The notes beneath the pieces were generated by a model. The model had not been told where the DNA came from. It did not search any database and was given only the letters and a program-made list of their open reading frames with translations. Position numbers and translations under genes: made by a program. A stretch of DNA of 64,000 bases, from positions 86,258 to 150,257 of the forward strand of contig JBFMHP010000012.1 of assembly GCA_040752855.1 (NCBI GenBank). The letters run 5' to 3'. This document shows, in pieces, positions 18,921 to 27,502 of this stretch (positions are counted from its first letter, which is position 1; every line of letters begins with the position of its first letter). Source of the DNA: JBFMHP01 sp040752855 (GTDB lineage: Bacteria > Pseudomonadota > Gammaproteobacteria > RBG-16-57-12).

Positions 18921-19862
18921 TCATTTTTTCCAGCTTTGTTTCAACAACACCTCGGCGCGCGCGCCGAGGAATACATACACCCCGAGCCCGATCAGCAACC
19001 CCACCGCCGCCAGCATCATCCACGCGGCCTCCACCAGCAGCTTGGCGTCGCCCAGCGCGGATTTGAAGATTAGCAGCAGCGACTCGATCGACACCGCGAT
19101 CAGAATGGCTGCGATGAAGCGCGTGATGGTCCGCCGTGTGGAACTGTGGCGGAAGATGTCCTTATGCATCAGTACCTCTTCTTCCAGCGTCGTCTTGCCC
19201 AGATCGAAGATCGCCAAGGCGAGCGTCAAATAGATGATGATGCTGAAGGGCGCGTAATGACCCATCTTGCCGTTGTCGAGCGCCGTGAGGAATTCGCTGA
19301 AGGCTAGATAGAGCAGGCTGACCAGCACGCCGAGCAGACCGACCACGATGGTGATGTAAATCACCTTGAAAACACTCTGAAAGCGTCGCCGCGCAGTATC
19401 GCCCATCAGATATTCGATGGCGTGGATGAGATTGATGTCGAGCACCACATAGCCAAGGATCACGCCATCGTTGTCGCGGATGCAGGTGGCGGCGGATAAA
19501 CAGATATTACCGCTGGCATTGCTGAAATAGGGATCGGTGACCACCGCCTGGCGGGTGTCTTTGGCGAGCAGAAAATACGGCCGTTGACTGCGGTCTTTCC
19601 CCTTGCCATCGAGAATCTTTACCCGTCCGCCCGCGTTCATGACGTTGCCGCTGTCCTGCTCACCGTCGGGGGTCAGCGTGAATGCCATGTCGATGAAGGG
19701 ATAGTGCTTGATCAGGCTTTGCAGGATCAATGAAAGCTCCGCATCATCGTGCAACAGGCGCTTGCGCGCGATGCCGGTGACGATGGAGGCGAGTAATTCG
19801 CGGATCGAGTCGCCGTATTCGTGATATCGCTCGATGGCGCTGATATAACTCATCGTAGACAT
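18921..19862 (-). CDS. Membrane protein with N-terminal PDC-type sensor domain
   Basis: 313 residues. The first ~150 have features of a PAS/Cache-type sensor (YPFIDMAFTLTPDGEQ, RPYFLLAKDTRQAVVTDPYFS, GNICLSAATCIRDNDGVILGYVVLDI), but no membrane segment precedes them. About four membrane helices follow (around 165-190, 205-220, 245-265, 275-300). No kinase, GGDEF or MCP output domain is present, so the signal route is unknown. The two N-terminal Met codons at 19862 and 19853 cannot be separated by ribosome site. Confidence 0.7.
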   Translation of the reverse strand: MSTMSYISAIERYHEYGDSIRELLASIVTGIARKRLLHDDAELSLILQSLIKHYPFIDMAFTLTPDGEQDSGNVMNAGGRVKILDGKGKDRSQRPYFLLAKDTRQAVVTDPYFSNASGNICLSAATCIRDNDGVILGYVVLDINLIHAIEYLMGDTARRRFQSVFKVIYITIVVGLLGVLVSLLYLAFSEFLTALDNGKMGHYAPFSIIIYLTLALAIFDLGKTTLEEEVLMHKDIFRHSSTRRTITRFIAAILIAVSIESLLLIFKSALGDAKLLVEAAWMMLAAVGLLIGLGVYVFLGARAEVLLKQSWKK

Positions 19863-20106
19863 GTGTCTGCCTTCAGTTATGAATGTCTTGGTTTATTGCA
19901 TAAAGCATTCCACCGATCGGTGGGACCGTGAAAACATGGGCAGCATAGCGGATGCATGTTGCAATGCCATGACATGCCGCACTGTTTTCATGCAGGCCGG
20001 CGTGCCGCGTGCCTGTTATCGGGGCAATAGAACTGGAAGAAACCGCCCGCCCGGCGGGGATCTGTGCGATAATGCGCCCCTTTTTACCAGTTGCAGGACT
20101 CCCTTC

Positions 20107-21702
20107 GTGATCACCACAGCCAATATCACCATGCGGTTTGGCGCCAAGCCGCTTTTTGAAAACATCTCCGTCAAGTTTGGCGGCGGCAACCGTTATGGCC
20201 TGATCGGCGCCAACGGCTGTGGCAAGTCGACCTTCATGAAGATTCTCGGGGGCGATCTGGCGCCGACCTCGGGCAATGTCGCGGTTGATATCAATCAGCG
20301 TATCGGCAAGCTGCGCCAGGACCAGTTCGCCTATGAGCAGCACACGCCGATCGATACCGTGATCATGGGGCATGCCGATCTGTGGCGCGTGAAGCAGGAG
20401 CGCGACCGCATCTATTCCCAAGCGGAGATGAGCGAAGAAGACGGGATGCGCGTGGCGGAGCTGGAGGTGGAGTTTGCCGAGCTCGATGGCTACACCGCGG
20501 AGTCGCGCGCCGGCGAGCTGCTGATCGGTGTGGGCATCCCGGTCGAACAGCACTTCGGCCTGATGAGCGCCATCGCGCCCGGCTGGAAGCTGCGCGTGCT
20601 GCTCGCCCAGGCGCTGTTCGCCGATCCCGACATCATGCTGCTGGACGAACCGACCAACAACCTCGACATCAACACCATCCGCTGGCTGGAGACGGTGCTC
20701 AACGAGCGCAGCAGCACCATGATCATCATCTCCCATGATCGTCATTTTTTGAACAGCGTCTGCACCCACATGGCCGACCTCGATTATGGTGAACTGCGCG
20801 TGTATACCGGCAACTACGATGATTACATGATCGCCGCCACCCAGGCGCGCGAACGTCTGCTGTCGGACAACGCCAAGAAGAAGGCGCAGATCGCGGAGCT
20901 GCAGAGCTTCGTCAGCCGTTTCTCGGCCAATGCATCCAAGGCCAAGCAGGCCTCCTCACGCGCGCGCCAGATCGACAAGATCCAGCTGGAAGAGGTCAAG
21001 CCGTCGAGCCGCAACAATCCCTACATCCGTTTTGATCAGGATAAAAAGCTATATCGTCTCGCCCTGGAAGTGGAGGGCTTGAGCAAGGTCTATGATGACA
21101 AGCCGCTGTTCAAACATCTCAGCATGCTGATCGAGGTGGGGGAACGTGTGGCCATCATCGGCCCCAACGGCATCGGCAAAACCACATTGCTGCGCTGCCT
21201 GGTCGGTGACAACATGCAATCGAGCGGCGGTGTGGTGAAGTGGTCGGAGAACTGCAACATCGGCTACTTCGCCCAGGACCACGCCGCCGAGTTTGCGGCC
21301 AATCTCACGCTCTTCGAATGGATGAGCCAGTGGCGCCGCCCGGGTGATGACGACATGGCGATTCGCGGTGTGCTAGGCCGGCTGCTGTTCTCCTCCGATG
21401 AGATCAACAAGTCAGTCAAGGTGCTCTCGGGCGGCGAACAAGGGCGCATGCTGTTCGGCAAGCTGATGCTGCAACGCCCCAACATCCTGGTGATGGACGA
21501 ACCGACCAACCATCTCGATATGGAGTCGATTGAATCGCTCAACCTCGCGCTGGAAAACTACCCCGGCACGCTCATCTTCGTCAGTCATGACCGGGAGTTT
21601 GTGTCCTCGCTGGCAACCCGGATCATCGAGCTCACACCGTATGGCGTGATGAATTTCAGCGGCACGTATGAAGAGTATCTGCGTACTCAGGGGGTTGAAT
21701 AA
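20107..21702 (+). CDS. ybiT: ABC-F ATPase, YbiT group
   Basis: 531 residues from GTG 20107: two ATP-binding cassettes, Walker A GANGCGKST and GPNGIGKTT, Walker B LLDEPTNNLD and VMDEPTNHLD, signature LSGGEQGRM, and the basic inter-domain linker (about 240-300). There are no membrane segments. Length and start (ITMRFGAKPLFENISVKFGGGN region) match E. coli YbiT. ABC-F proteins act on the ribosome E site to relieve stalled translation. The frame is open far upstream to 19861, but that part has no homology pattern and includes the promoter region. Confidence 0.93.
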   Translation: MITTANITMRFGAKPLFENISVKFGGGNRYGLIGANGCGKSTFMKILGGDLAPTSGNVAVDINQRIGKLRQDQFAYEQHTPIDTVIMGHADLWRVKQERDRIYSQAEMSEEDGMRVAELEVEFAELDGYTAESRAGELLIGVGIPVEQHFGLMSAIAPGWKLRVLLAQALFADPDIMLLDEPTNNLDINTIRWLETVLNERSSTMIIISHDRHFLNSVCTHMADLDYGELRVYTGNYDDYMIAATQARERLLSDNAKKKAQIAELQSFVSRFSANASKAKQASSRARQIDKIQLEEVKPSSRNNPYIRFDQDKKLYRLALEVEGLSKVYDDKPLFKHLSMLIEVGERVAIIGPNGIGKTTLLRCLVGDNMQSSGGVVKWSENCNIGYFAQDHAAEFAANLTLFEWMSQWRRPGDDDMAIRGVLGRLLFSSDEINKSVKVLSGGEQGRMLFGKLMLQRPNILVMDEPTNHLDMESIESLNLALENYPGTLIFVSHDREFVSSLATRIIELTPYGVMNFSGTYEEYLRTQGVE

Positions 21703-21729
21703 GACACTACCTTCACAGGCGAACGTCTC

Positions 21730-22569
21730 TTGAAATCCATCTATCAATGCCCTGTTTGCAGCGCCCCGCTTGAGCTGTCCGAGCGCCAATACCGTTGCTC
21801 CAACAATCATGGATTCGATGTTGCGCGCGAAGGCTACGTGAATCTGTTGCTGGCGCATCAACGGAGGAGCAAAGAAGCGGGAGACAGCAAGGCCATGCTG
21901 CAAAGCCGGCGCAGTTTTCTAGAGCGGGGTTACTATGACATCCTGCCCCGCTTCCTCAGCGCCCGCATCGCAGCGCTCTTGCCCGCGCAGCCCATCCACC
22001 TGCTCGATGCCGGTTGCGGCGAGGGTTACTACACCGGCTTTATCCAGCGCGCGATCGGCGAGCGCATCGCCTGCTGGGGCACGGATATCGCCAAGCCTGG
22101 CATTGTGCTGGCGGCGAAACGTTATCCGGATATTCAGTTTTTCGTCGCCAGCAGCTTCCGTTTGCCGTTGCGGGACCGCACCATCGACGTTGCGATCCGA
22201 ATCTACGCACCCGGCTCCGCTCAGGAGTTTGCTCGGGTGCTCACGCCCAACGGCCTGCTCATTACGGTCATCCCCGGCAAGCGCCACCTGTTTGGGTTAA
22301 AGCAACACCTCTATGACACCCCGCTGGAACACGATGCCAGTGAACCCGTGCCAGAGGGTTTCAGTCTACGGGAACAGCACATCCTGCAAGACCAGATACA
22401 TCTCACCAGTTCTGACGACATCCGCCACCTGTTGGCGATGACACCCTATTACTGGCATGCCGCGCCGGAAAAGCAGCAGCACGTTGCCGCGCTCACGGAG
22501 CTGACAACGGAGATTGAGTTTGTGGTGAATGTTTATGATCATCCATTCCGGCGGCCAACAGCCGGCTGA
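21730..22569 (+). CDS. rlmA: 23S rRNA (guanine-N1)-methyltransferase RlmA
   Basis: 279 residues starting at TTG 21730. An N-terminal zinc finger (YQCPVC then RCSNNHGF) is followed by a Rossmann methyltransferase domain with LLDAGCGEGYYTG. The segment REGYVNLLLAHQRRSKEAGDS is typical of RlmA(I), which methylates G745 of 23S rRNA. It follows ybiT after 27 bases on the same strand. The start and zinc ligands look complete. Confidence 0.92.
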   Translation: MKSIYQCPVCSAPLELSERQYRCSNNHGFDVAREGYVNLLLAHQRRSKEAGDSKAMLQSRRSFLERGYYDILPRFLSARIAALLPAQPIHLLDAGCGEGYYTGFIQRAIGERIACWGTDIAKPGIVLAAKRYPDIQFFVASSFRLPLRDRTIDVAIRIYAPGSAQEFARVLTPNGLLITVIPGKRHLFGLKQHLYDTPLEHDASEPVPEGFSLREQHILQDQIHLTSSDDIRHLLAMTPYYWHAAPEKQQHVAALTELTTEIEFVVNVYDHPFRRPTAG

Positions 22570-22614
22570 AAATTTTCCTTCCGTCACGAATGGCGCTTGC
22601 TTAAAGACAGTGCA

Positions 22615-22773
22615 TTCCCTCCCCCTTGACGGGGGCGTTAGGGTGGGGGTGAAATAGTGGACAGTGCACTGAAATTTCAGTGTACTCACCCTCCCCCTAG
22701 CCCCCTCGACTCGGGTTCCAGACTTCGCCCTACCGCCTCCATCCATGGAGGCGTCCCGTCAAGGGAGGGGGAA
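22615..22773. repeat. REP-doublet element 2 with nested 50-base insert
   Basis: The arm CCCTCCCCCTTGACGGGGG is followed by a spacer with GCACTGAAATTTCAGTG and then the opposite arm, which is interrupted by about 50 bases (CGACTCGGGTTCCAGACTTC onward, ending in CCATCCATGGAGGCGTC). The same insert, in the other orientation, sits in elements 3, 4 and 5. The space between rlmA and queG holds nothing else. Confidence 0.7.
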
Positions 22774-22793
22774 TTTGGTCAAGGGCCATTCCC

Positions 22794-23921
22794 TTACTGT
22801 CCCGTCTCCTTGAAGGATGGCAGATCGAGTTCAATGCCGGCTCTAGCGCGATGTTGCGCCAGCGCCCACTGCACATGTTCGCGCACTATGTCATCCGGGT
22901 GATGTGCCTTTGCTTGCAGCGCGGCGAGGATCTCGGGTGTGCCAGGCGCGTTGCCCAGGGCAACGGCGATATTGCGCAACCAGCGGGTGTAGCCGATGCG
23001 CCGGATCGGTGAGCCTTCGGTGTTGTGCAAAAATTCCGCTTCGCTCCAATTGAATAATTCGATCAGTGTCGGCGCATCCAGATTATGGCGGGCACGGTAA
23101 TCGATTTCTGCGCTCACGCGCGCGAAGCGATTCCACGGGCAAACCAGCTGGCAGTCGTCGCACCCATAGATGCGATTGCCGATCGCGTGGCGAAATTCCA
23201 GCGGGATGCTGCCGTGCAGTTCGATGGTGAGATAGGAGATGCAGCGCCGCGCATCGAGTTGATAGGGCGCGACGATGGCCTGGGTCGGGCAAATATCGAT
23301 GCAGGCGCGGCAGGTGCCGCAGTGATTGACCGCTGGGGTATCGATCGGCAGGGGCAGGTCGGTGTAGATCTCGCCGAGAAAAAACCATGAACCGGTCTTC
23401 TGGTGGATCAGGTTGGTGTGTTTGCCGATCCAGCCGAGGCCGGCATTTTGTGCCAAGGCCTTTTCCAGTACCGGGGCGCTGTCGACGAAGACGCGGTAGC
23501 CGAACGGTCCGATCTGATCTTCGATCTGTTGCGCCAGTTGTTGCAGGCGTTTGCGCAAGACCTTGTGATAATCGCGGCCCAGTGCGTAACGTGAAACGAA
23601 ACCCAGCTCTGGATCGTCCAGCACGGCCTCGCTGTCGGCGCAGTCGGGCGGCAGATAATCCATGCGTGCCGAGATTACCCGTACGGTGCTCGGCACCAAT
23701 TCATCTGGGCGGCTGCGCTTGGTGCCGTGCCGGGCCATGTAGTCCATCTCGCCATGAAACTGTTGGCTCAGCCATCGGGTGAGATGCGCCTCATGTTCAG
23801 GCAGGTGAATATCGGCAATGCCGATCTGTTGCAGGCCGAGCGCCGTGCCCCATTGTTTGATGGTGTCGGCGAGGGCCTGCAACTGTGCGGCATCCAGTGT
23901 AGCGTTCGCTTTTGATTGCAT
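22794..23921 (-). CDS. queG: Epoxyqueuosine reductase
   Basis: 375 residues. A cobalamin-binding N-terminal part (SARMDYLPP, RDYHKVLRKRLQ) is followed by two 4Fe-4S sites (CGTCRACIDICPTQAI and CDDCQLVCPWNRF) and a C-terminal HEAT-like tail. It carries out the last step of queuosine synthesis in tRNA, using B12. ATG 23921 is preferred to the in-frame ATG 12 codons earlier, because the first choice leaves room for the divergent nnr promoter. queG divergent from nnr-tsaE-amiB-mutL resembles the E. coli neighbourhood. Confidence 0.94.
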   Translation of the reverse strand: MQSKANATLDAAQLQALADTIKQWGTALGLQQIGIADIHLPEHEAHLTRWLSQQFHGEMDYMARHGTKRSRPDELVPSTVRVISARMDYLPPDCADSEAVLDDPELGFVSRYALGRDYHKVLRKRLQQLAQQIEDQIGPFGYRVFVDSAPVLEKALAQNAGLGWIGKHTNLIHQKTGSWFFLGEIYTDLPLPIDTPAVNHCGTCRACIDICPTQAIVAPYQLDARRCISYLTIELHGSIPLEFRHAIGNRIYGCDDCQLVCPWNRFARVSAEIDYRARHNLDAPTLIELFNWSEAEFLHNTEGSPIRRIGYTRWLRNIAVALGNAPGTPEILAALQAKAHHPDDIVREHVQWALAQHRARAGIELDLPSFKETGQ

Positions 23922-23939
23922 AGGGGGTATCATAACGCC

Positions 23940-25415
23940 ATGCAAAATCTCCCGCACAATCTCTATCGCGCTGCTGACACTCGCGCCCTCGACCGGCTGG
24001 CGATCGAGGCCGGCACGCCCGGCATCACGCTCATGGAACGTGCCGGTGCCGCGGCGTTTGACCTATTGCGCAAGTGCTGGCCGCAGGCACAGCACCTTGC
24101 GGTATTCTGCGGCGGCGGCAATAACGGTGGCGATGGTTTCGTGATCGCGCGGCTGGCCAAGCGACAGGGGATGATGGTCTCGGTATTTCTGCTGGCCGAT
24201 GCCGCCAAGCTCAAGGGCGAGGCCTTGCAGAGTTATCAAGCGATGTTGGCGGAACATGTATCGGTCGAGGCGCAACTGCCGGCGGATTTGCAGGGCTTTG
24301 ATCTTGCAGTCGACAGCCTGCTGGGCACGGGCCTGAGTGAGCCGGTGCGGGGCCCGTATCAACAGGCCATCGAGTTGATGAATGCCTCGACCATCCCCGT
24401 GCTGGCCATCGATATCCCCTCCGGCCTGTCGGCCGATACCGGCGTAGTGTTGGGAGTGGCGGTCAAGGCGCAGGCGACCATCACCTACATTGGTGTTAAA
24501 CAGGGTCTGCTTACCGGCGCAGGGCCGGACTACTGCGGTGAGCTGGTCTTTGCCGGCTTGGGTGTGCCTGAGGCGATCTACGCGCAGGTTCCCCCGGCGG
24601 CGCATCGCATCGATTATGCCTTGTTGAAACCGCAGCTGCCGCCGCGCGCGCGCGGTGCCCACAAAGGCGCCCACGGTCATGTCTTGTTGATCGGCGGCGA
24701 GACGGGCATGAGCGGCGCGATCACCCTGGCGGGGGAGGCGGCCTTGCGTTGCGGCGCCGGTCTGGTGAGCATCGCCACCCGGCGCGAACATGCGGCGCTC
24801 ATCAGCGCCGCGCGGCCCGAGTTGATGTCGCATGGCGTTGAAACCCAGGAAGAGTTTGCCGCGCTGCTGGACCGAGCAAATGTGGTCGCGATCGGTCCCG
24901 GACTGGGTCGCAGCGAGTGGGGGCGTCGCATGCTGCGTTATGTCCTGGGCTTGAAGCGGCCGGTGGTGATCGATGCCGACGGCCTAAATCTCCTGGCGGA
25001 GCAGCCTTGCCGGCACGACCACTGGATTCTCACGCCCCATCCCGGTGAGGCGGCGCGGCTTCTGGATGTGGCCACCGCCACGGTTCAGGCCGATCGCTTT
25101 GAGGCCGCGCGTGCGCTGCAACAGCGTTATGGTGGCGTGGTGGCCTTGAAAGGGGCGGGCAGTCTCATCTGCGATGACCAACAGCAGATCAGCCTGTGCA
25201 CTGATGGCAATCCGGGCATGGGCAGCGGCGGGATGGGCGATGTGCTCACCGGCGTGATCGCGGCGTTGCTGGCGCAAGGCTTCACGCGTGGCGATGCCGC
25301 CCGGCTCGGTGTGTGTCTGCACTCGGCGGCGGCCGATCGCGCCGCGCACGACGGGGAGCGCGGGCTGATTGCCAGCGATCTGATGGCGCATCTGCGCCGG
25401 CTGGCCAATCCATGA
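23940..25415 (+). CDS. nnr: Bifunctional NAD(P)H-hydrate epimerase / ADP-dependent dehydratase
   Basis: 491 residues: an N-terminal YjeF epimerase domain (about 1-215; FCGGGNNGGDGFVIAR and AIDIPSGLSADTG) and a C-terminal ribokinase-like dehydratase domain (about 220-490; GGETGMSGAITLAGEAALRC, VVIDADGLNLL, GNPGMGSGGMGDVLTG). It repairs hydrated NADH and NADPH. The ATG at 23940 matches MQNLPHNLYRAADTRALD. The stop overlaps tsaE by four bases (ATGA), so the two are translationally coupled. Confidence 0.95.
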   Translation: MQNLPHNLYRAADTRALDRLAIEAGTPGITLMERAGAAAFDLLRKCWPQAQHLAVFCGGGNNGGDGFVIARLAKRQGMMVSVFLLADAAKLKGEALQSYQAMLAEHVSVEAQLPADLQGFDLAVDSLLGTGLSEPVRGPYQQAIELMNASTIPVLAIDIPSGLSADTGVVLGVAVKAQATITYIGVKQGLLTGAGPDYCGELVFAGLGVPEAIYAQVPPAAHRIDYALLKPQLPPRARGAHKGAHGHVLLIGGETGMSGAITLAGEAALRCGAGLVSIATRREHAALISAARPELMSHGVETQEEFAALLDRANVVAIGPGLGRSEWGRRMLRYVLGLKRPVVIDADGLNLLAEQPCRHDHWILTPHPGEAARLLDVATATVQADRFEAARALQQRYGGVVALKGAGSLICDDQQQISLCTDGNPGMGSGGMGDVLTGVIAALLAQGFTRGDAARLGVCLHSAAADRAAHDGERGLIASDLMAHLRRLANP

Positions 25416-25888
25416 AGCTTTTTCTGCAAGATGAGGCGGCGACGCTCGCCCTCGGCCAGGCGTTGGCGCAGGCCTGCCGGCATGGGGCGGTGATCTATCT
25501 GCACGGCAATCTCGGTGCCGGCAAGACTACCCTGGTGCGCGGTTTCTTGAGCGCGCTCGGGTATCAGGGGCCGGTGAAGAGCCCCACCTATACCTTGGTC
25601 GAGCCGTATACGCTCGATGGGCGAGCCATTTATCACTTCGATCTCTATCGCCTCGGCCATCCGGAGGAACTGGAGTACATGGGAATTCGGGACTACTTCA
25701 CCGATCCCGCCGCTCTGTGTCTGGTCGAATGGTCGGAGCGCGGGCAAGGTGTGCTGCCGCCACCGGACATCGATCTGCATCTCGATTATGCCTTGCCGAG
25801 CCGCGTGGCCAGGCTGGAGGCGCATGGCGATTCCGGCCGCGACGTCCTCAAGAATCTCGCGCTGCAACCGTTGAAATTCCTATCCTAA
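25412..25888 (+). CDS. tsaE: TsaE, ATPase of tRNA t6A synthesis
   Basis: 158 residues of the P-loop type: Walker A HGNLGAGKTTLVRG, then the family signature VKSPTYTLVEPY and HFDLYRLGHPEELE. It acts with TsaB (12.7 kb) and TsaD in making t6A37 in tRNA. Coupled to nnr by an ATGA overlap and followed after 184 bases by amiB, as in E. coli. Confidence 0.95.
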   Translation: MKLFLQDEAATLALGQALAQACRHGAVIYLHGNLGAGKTTLVRGFLSALGYQGPVKSPTYTLVEPYTLDGRAIYHFDLYRLGHPEELEYMGIRDYFTDPAALCLVEWSERGQGVLPPPDIDLHLDYALPSRVARLEAHGDSGRDVLKNLALQPLKFLS

Positions 25889-26072
25889 TTATCTGTTTGA
25901 AAGGGCTTTTCGGTCCCGTGCGCATCGGCTGTCGGTTGGGTGCGCAGATGACACCGGATGTTCCATGTTAAGGTTTTATCAAAGATCATGGCCTTATCTT
26001 GATGTTTTGAAAGGAAAATCGATCTTGAAAAAAACGGATTTTCTGTGCAAAATTAGTTTTAAAGAACACCAC

Positions 26073-27422
26073 ATGAGAAGAAGGATGACTTTTCGCTTAC
26101 TCACACTGCTGGGGATACTGCTGCTCTCCCTTCAGGCCTGGGGCGCCTCCCAGCTGGAGGGCGTGCGCGCCAGCGCGAGCGAGGATTCAGTGCGGCTCGT
26201 GTTCGATCTCTCGGACACAACTCCCTACAAGATCTTTGCCCTGACCAAGCCCGACCGGGTGGTGATCGATCTCAAAGACACCGTTTTGCGCAGCAAGCTC
26301 TCGGCTGATGACATCCCGGCCGGACCGATCACCAATCTTCGCACGGGTATCCGGAATGGAACCGATTTGCGCATTGTCATTGAGCTGTCGCAAAGCCGCG
26401 ATTACAAGAACTTCTGGCTGCCGCTGGATGCCGACGAACGTACGCACCGGCTCGTGATCGATTTTCCGGGGGTGCGCTTTGGGGAGATTCCGGCATCGAG
26501 CGCCACGGCGTCGGCGCCGGCCAGCGTGCAAGCCGCTATCGACAAATCGCTGTTGCGCGAAGTGGTGGTGGTCATCGACCCGGGCCACGGCGGCAAGGAT
26601 TCCGGCGCGATCGGCAGCCGCGGCACGTATGAAAAAGACGTGGTGCTGGCCGTCTCGCAGCGGCTCGCCAATCTGATCAACAAGGAGCCGGGCATGCGCG
26701 CGGTGCTGACGCGCGACGGGGATTATTACCTCAAGCTGCGCGAGCGCACGGGCATCGCGCGCCAGCACAAGGCCGATCTGTTCATTTCGGTACATGCCGA
26801 TGCCTTCAAGGACCCCAGGGCGCGCGGCTCGTCTGTGTATGCGCTCTCGGAACGGGGCGCCAGTAGCGAATTCGCGCGACTGCTGGCCGCGCGGGAAAAC
26901 GCCGCGGACCTGATCGAAGGCGTCGATATCGACACCTATGACGAGAATCTGCGCAATGTGCTGATCGATTTGTCGCAGACCGGCACGATCAAGGAGAGCC
27001 TCAATGTCGGGCAAAAGATCCTCAGCCGCTTCGGCGGCCTCGGCGCGCTGCACAAGCCGCAGGTCGAACAGGCGGGATTCGCCGTGCTCAAGTCCCATGA
27101 CGTGCCGTCCATCCTGGTTGAACTGGCGTTCATCTCCAATCCGCAGGAAGAGCGCAAGCTGCTCAATCCCACCCACCAGCTCAAACTGGCCAACGCGATC
27201 ATGGACGGGGTGAATGAGTATTTCCGCAGCTCGCCGCCGCCCGGAACGCAGCTGGCCTTGATTCACAGCAACAAACACGTCATCAAATCCGGCGATACCT
27301 TGAGCACCATTGCCCGGCAATATCGCGTGAGCATGCGCGATCTGATGGATTTCAACGGCTTGAAGTCCGATCAGATCCAGATCGGCCAGGAGCTGAACAT
27401 CCCCGCGCTCCGGGACAGTTGA
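26073..27422 (+). CDS. amiB: N-acetylmuramoyl-L-alanine amidase with AMIN and LysM domains
   Basis: 449 residues: signal peptide (about 1-25, LQAWG-AS), AMIN domain (about 26-130, septal targeting), zinc amidase_3 domain (about 165-390; VVIDPGHGGKDSGAIG, SVHADAF, and ILVELAFISNPQEE with the catalytic Glu), and a C-terminal LysM (KHVIKSGDTLSTIARQY to IQIGQELNIP). It splits daughter-cell peptidoglycan. ATG 26073 begins the signal peptide; the longer open frame lacks one. LysM at the C-terminus is like the Pseudomonas AmiB rather than the E. coli enzyme. Confidence 0.94.
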   Translation: MRRRMTFRLLTLLGILLLSLQAWGASQLEGVRASASEDSVRLVFDLSDTTPYKIFALTKPDRVVIDLKDTVLRSKLSADDIPAGPITNLRTGIRNGTDLRIVIELSQSRDYKNFWLPLDADERTHRLVIDFPGVRFGEIPASSATASAPASVQAAIDKSLLREVVVVIDPGHGGKDSGAIGSRGTYEKDVVLAVSQRLANLINKEPGMRAVLTRDGDYYLKLRERTGIARQHKADLFISVHADAFKDPRARGSSVYALSERGASSEFARLLAARENAADLIEGVDIDTYDENLRNVLIDLSQTGTIKESLNVGQKILSRFGGLGALHKPQVEQAGFAVLKSHDVPSILVELAFISNPQEERKLLNPTHQLKLANAIMDGVNEYFRSSPPPGTQLALIHSNKHVIKSGDTLSTIARQYRVSMRDLMDFNGLKSDQIQIGQELNIPALRDS

Positions 27423-27502
27423 CCGTTCGGACCCGGTTCGCCGTGAGATTCCCCGGCCGGATGTGCTAGGATTGGACGGTTTCCAATCCCACGGCGCCCA
27501 GC

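Noticed and set aside
19861..20106. Upstream extension of the YbiT frame
   Set aside because: The 82 extra codons are rich in Cys and Arg, unlike any ABC-F N-terminus, and GTG 20107 gives the family start and length.
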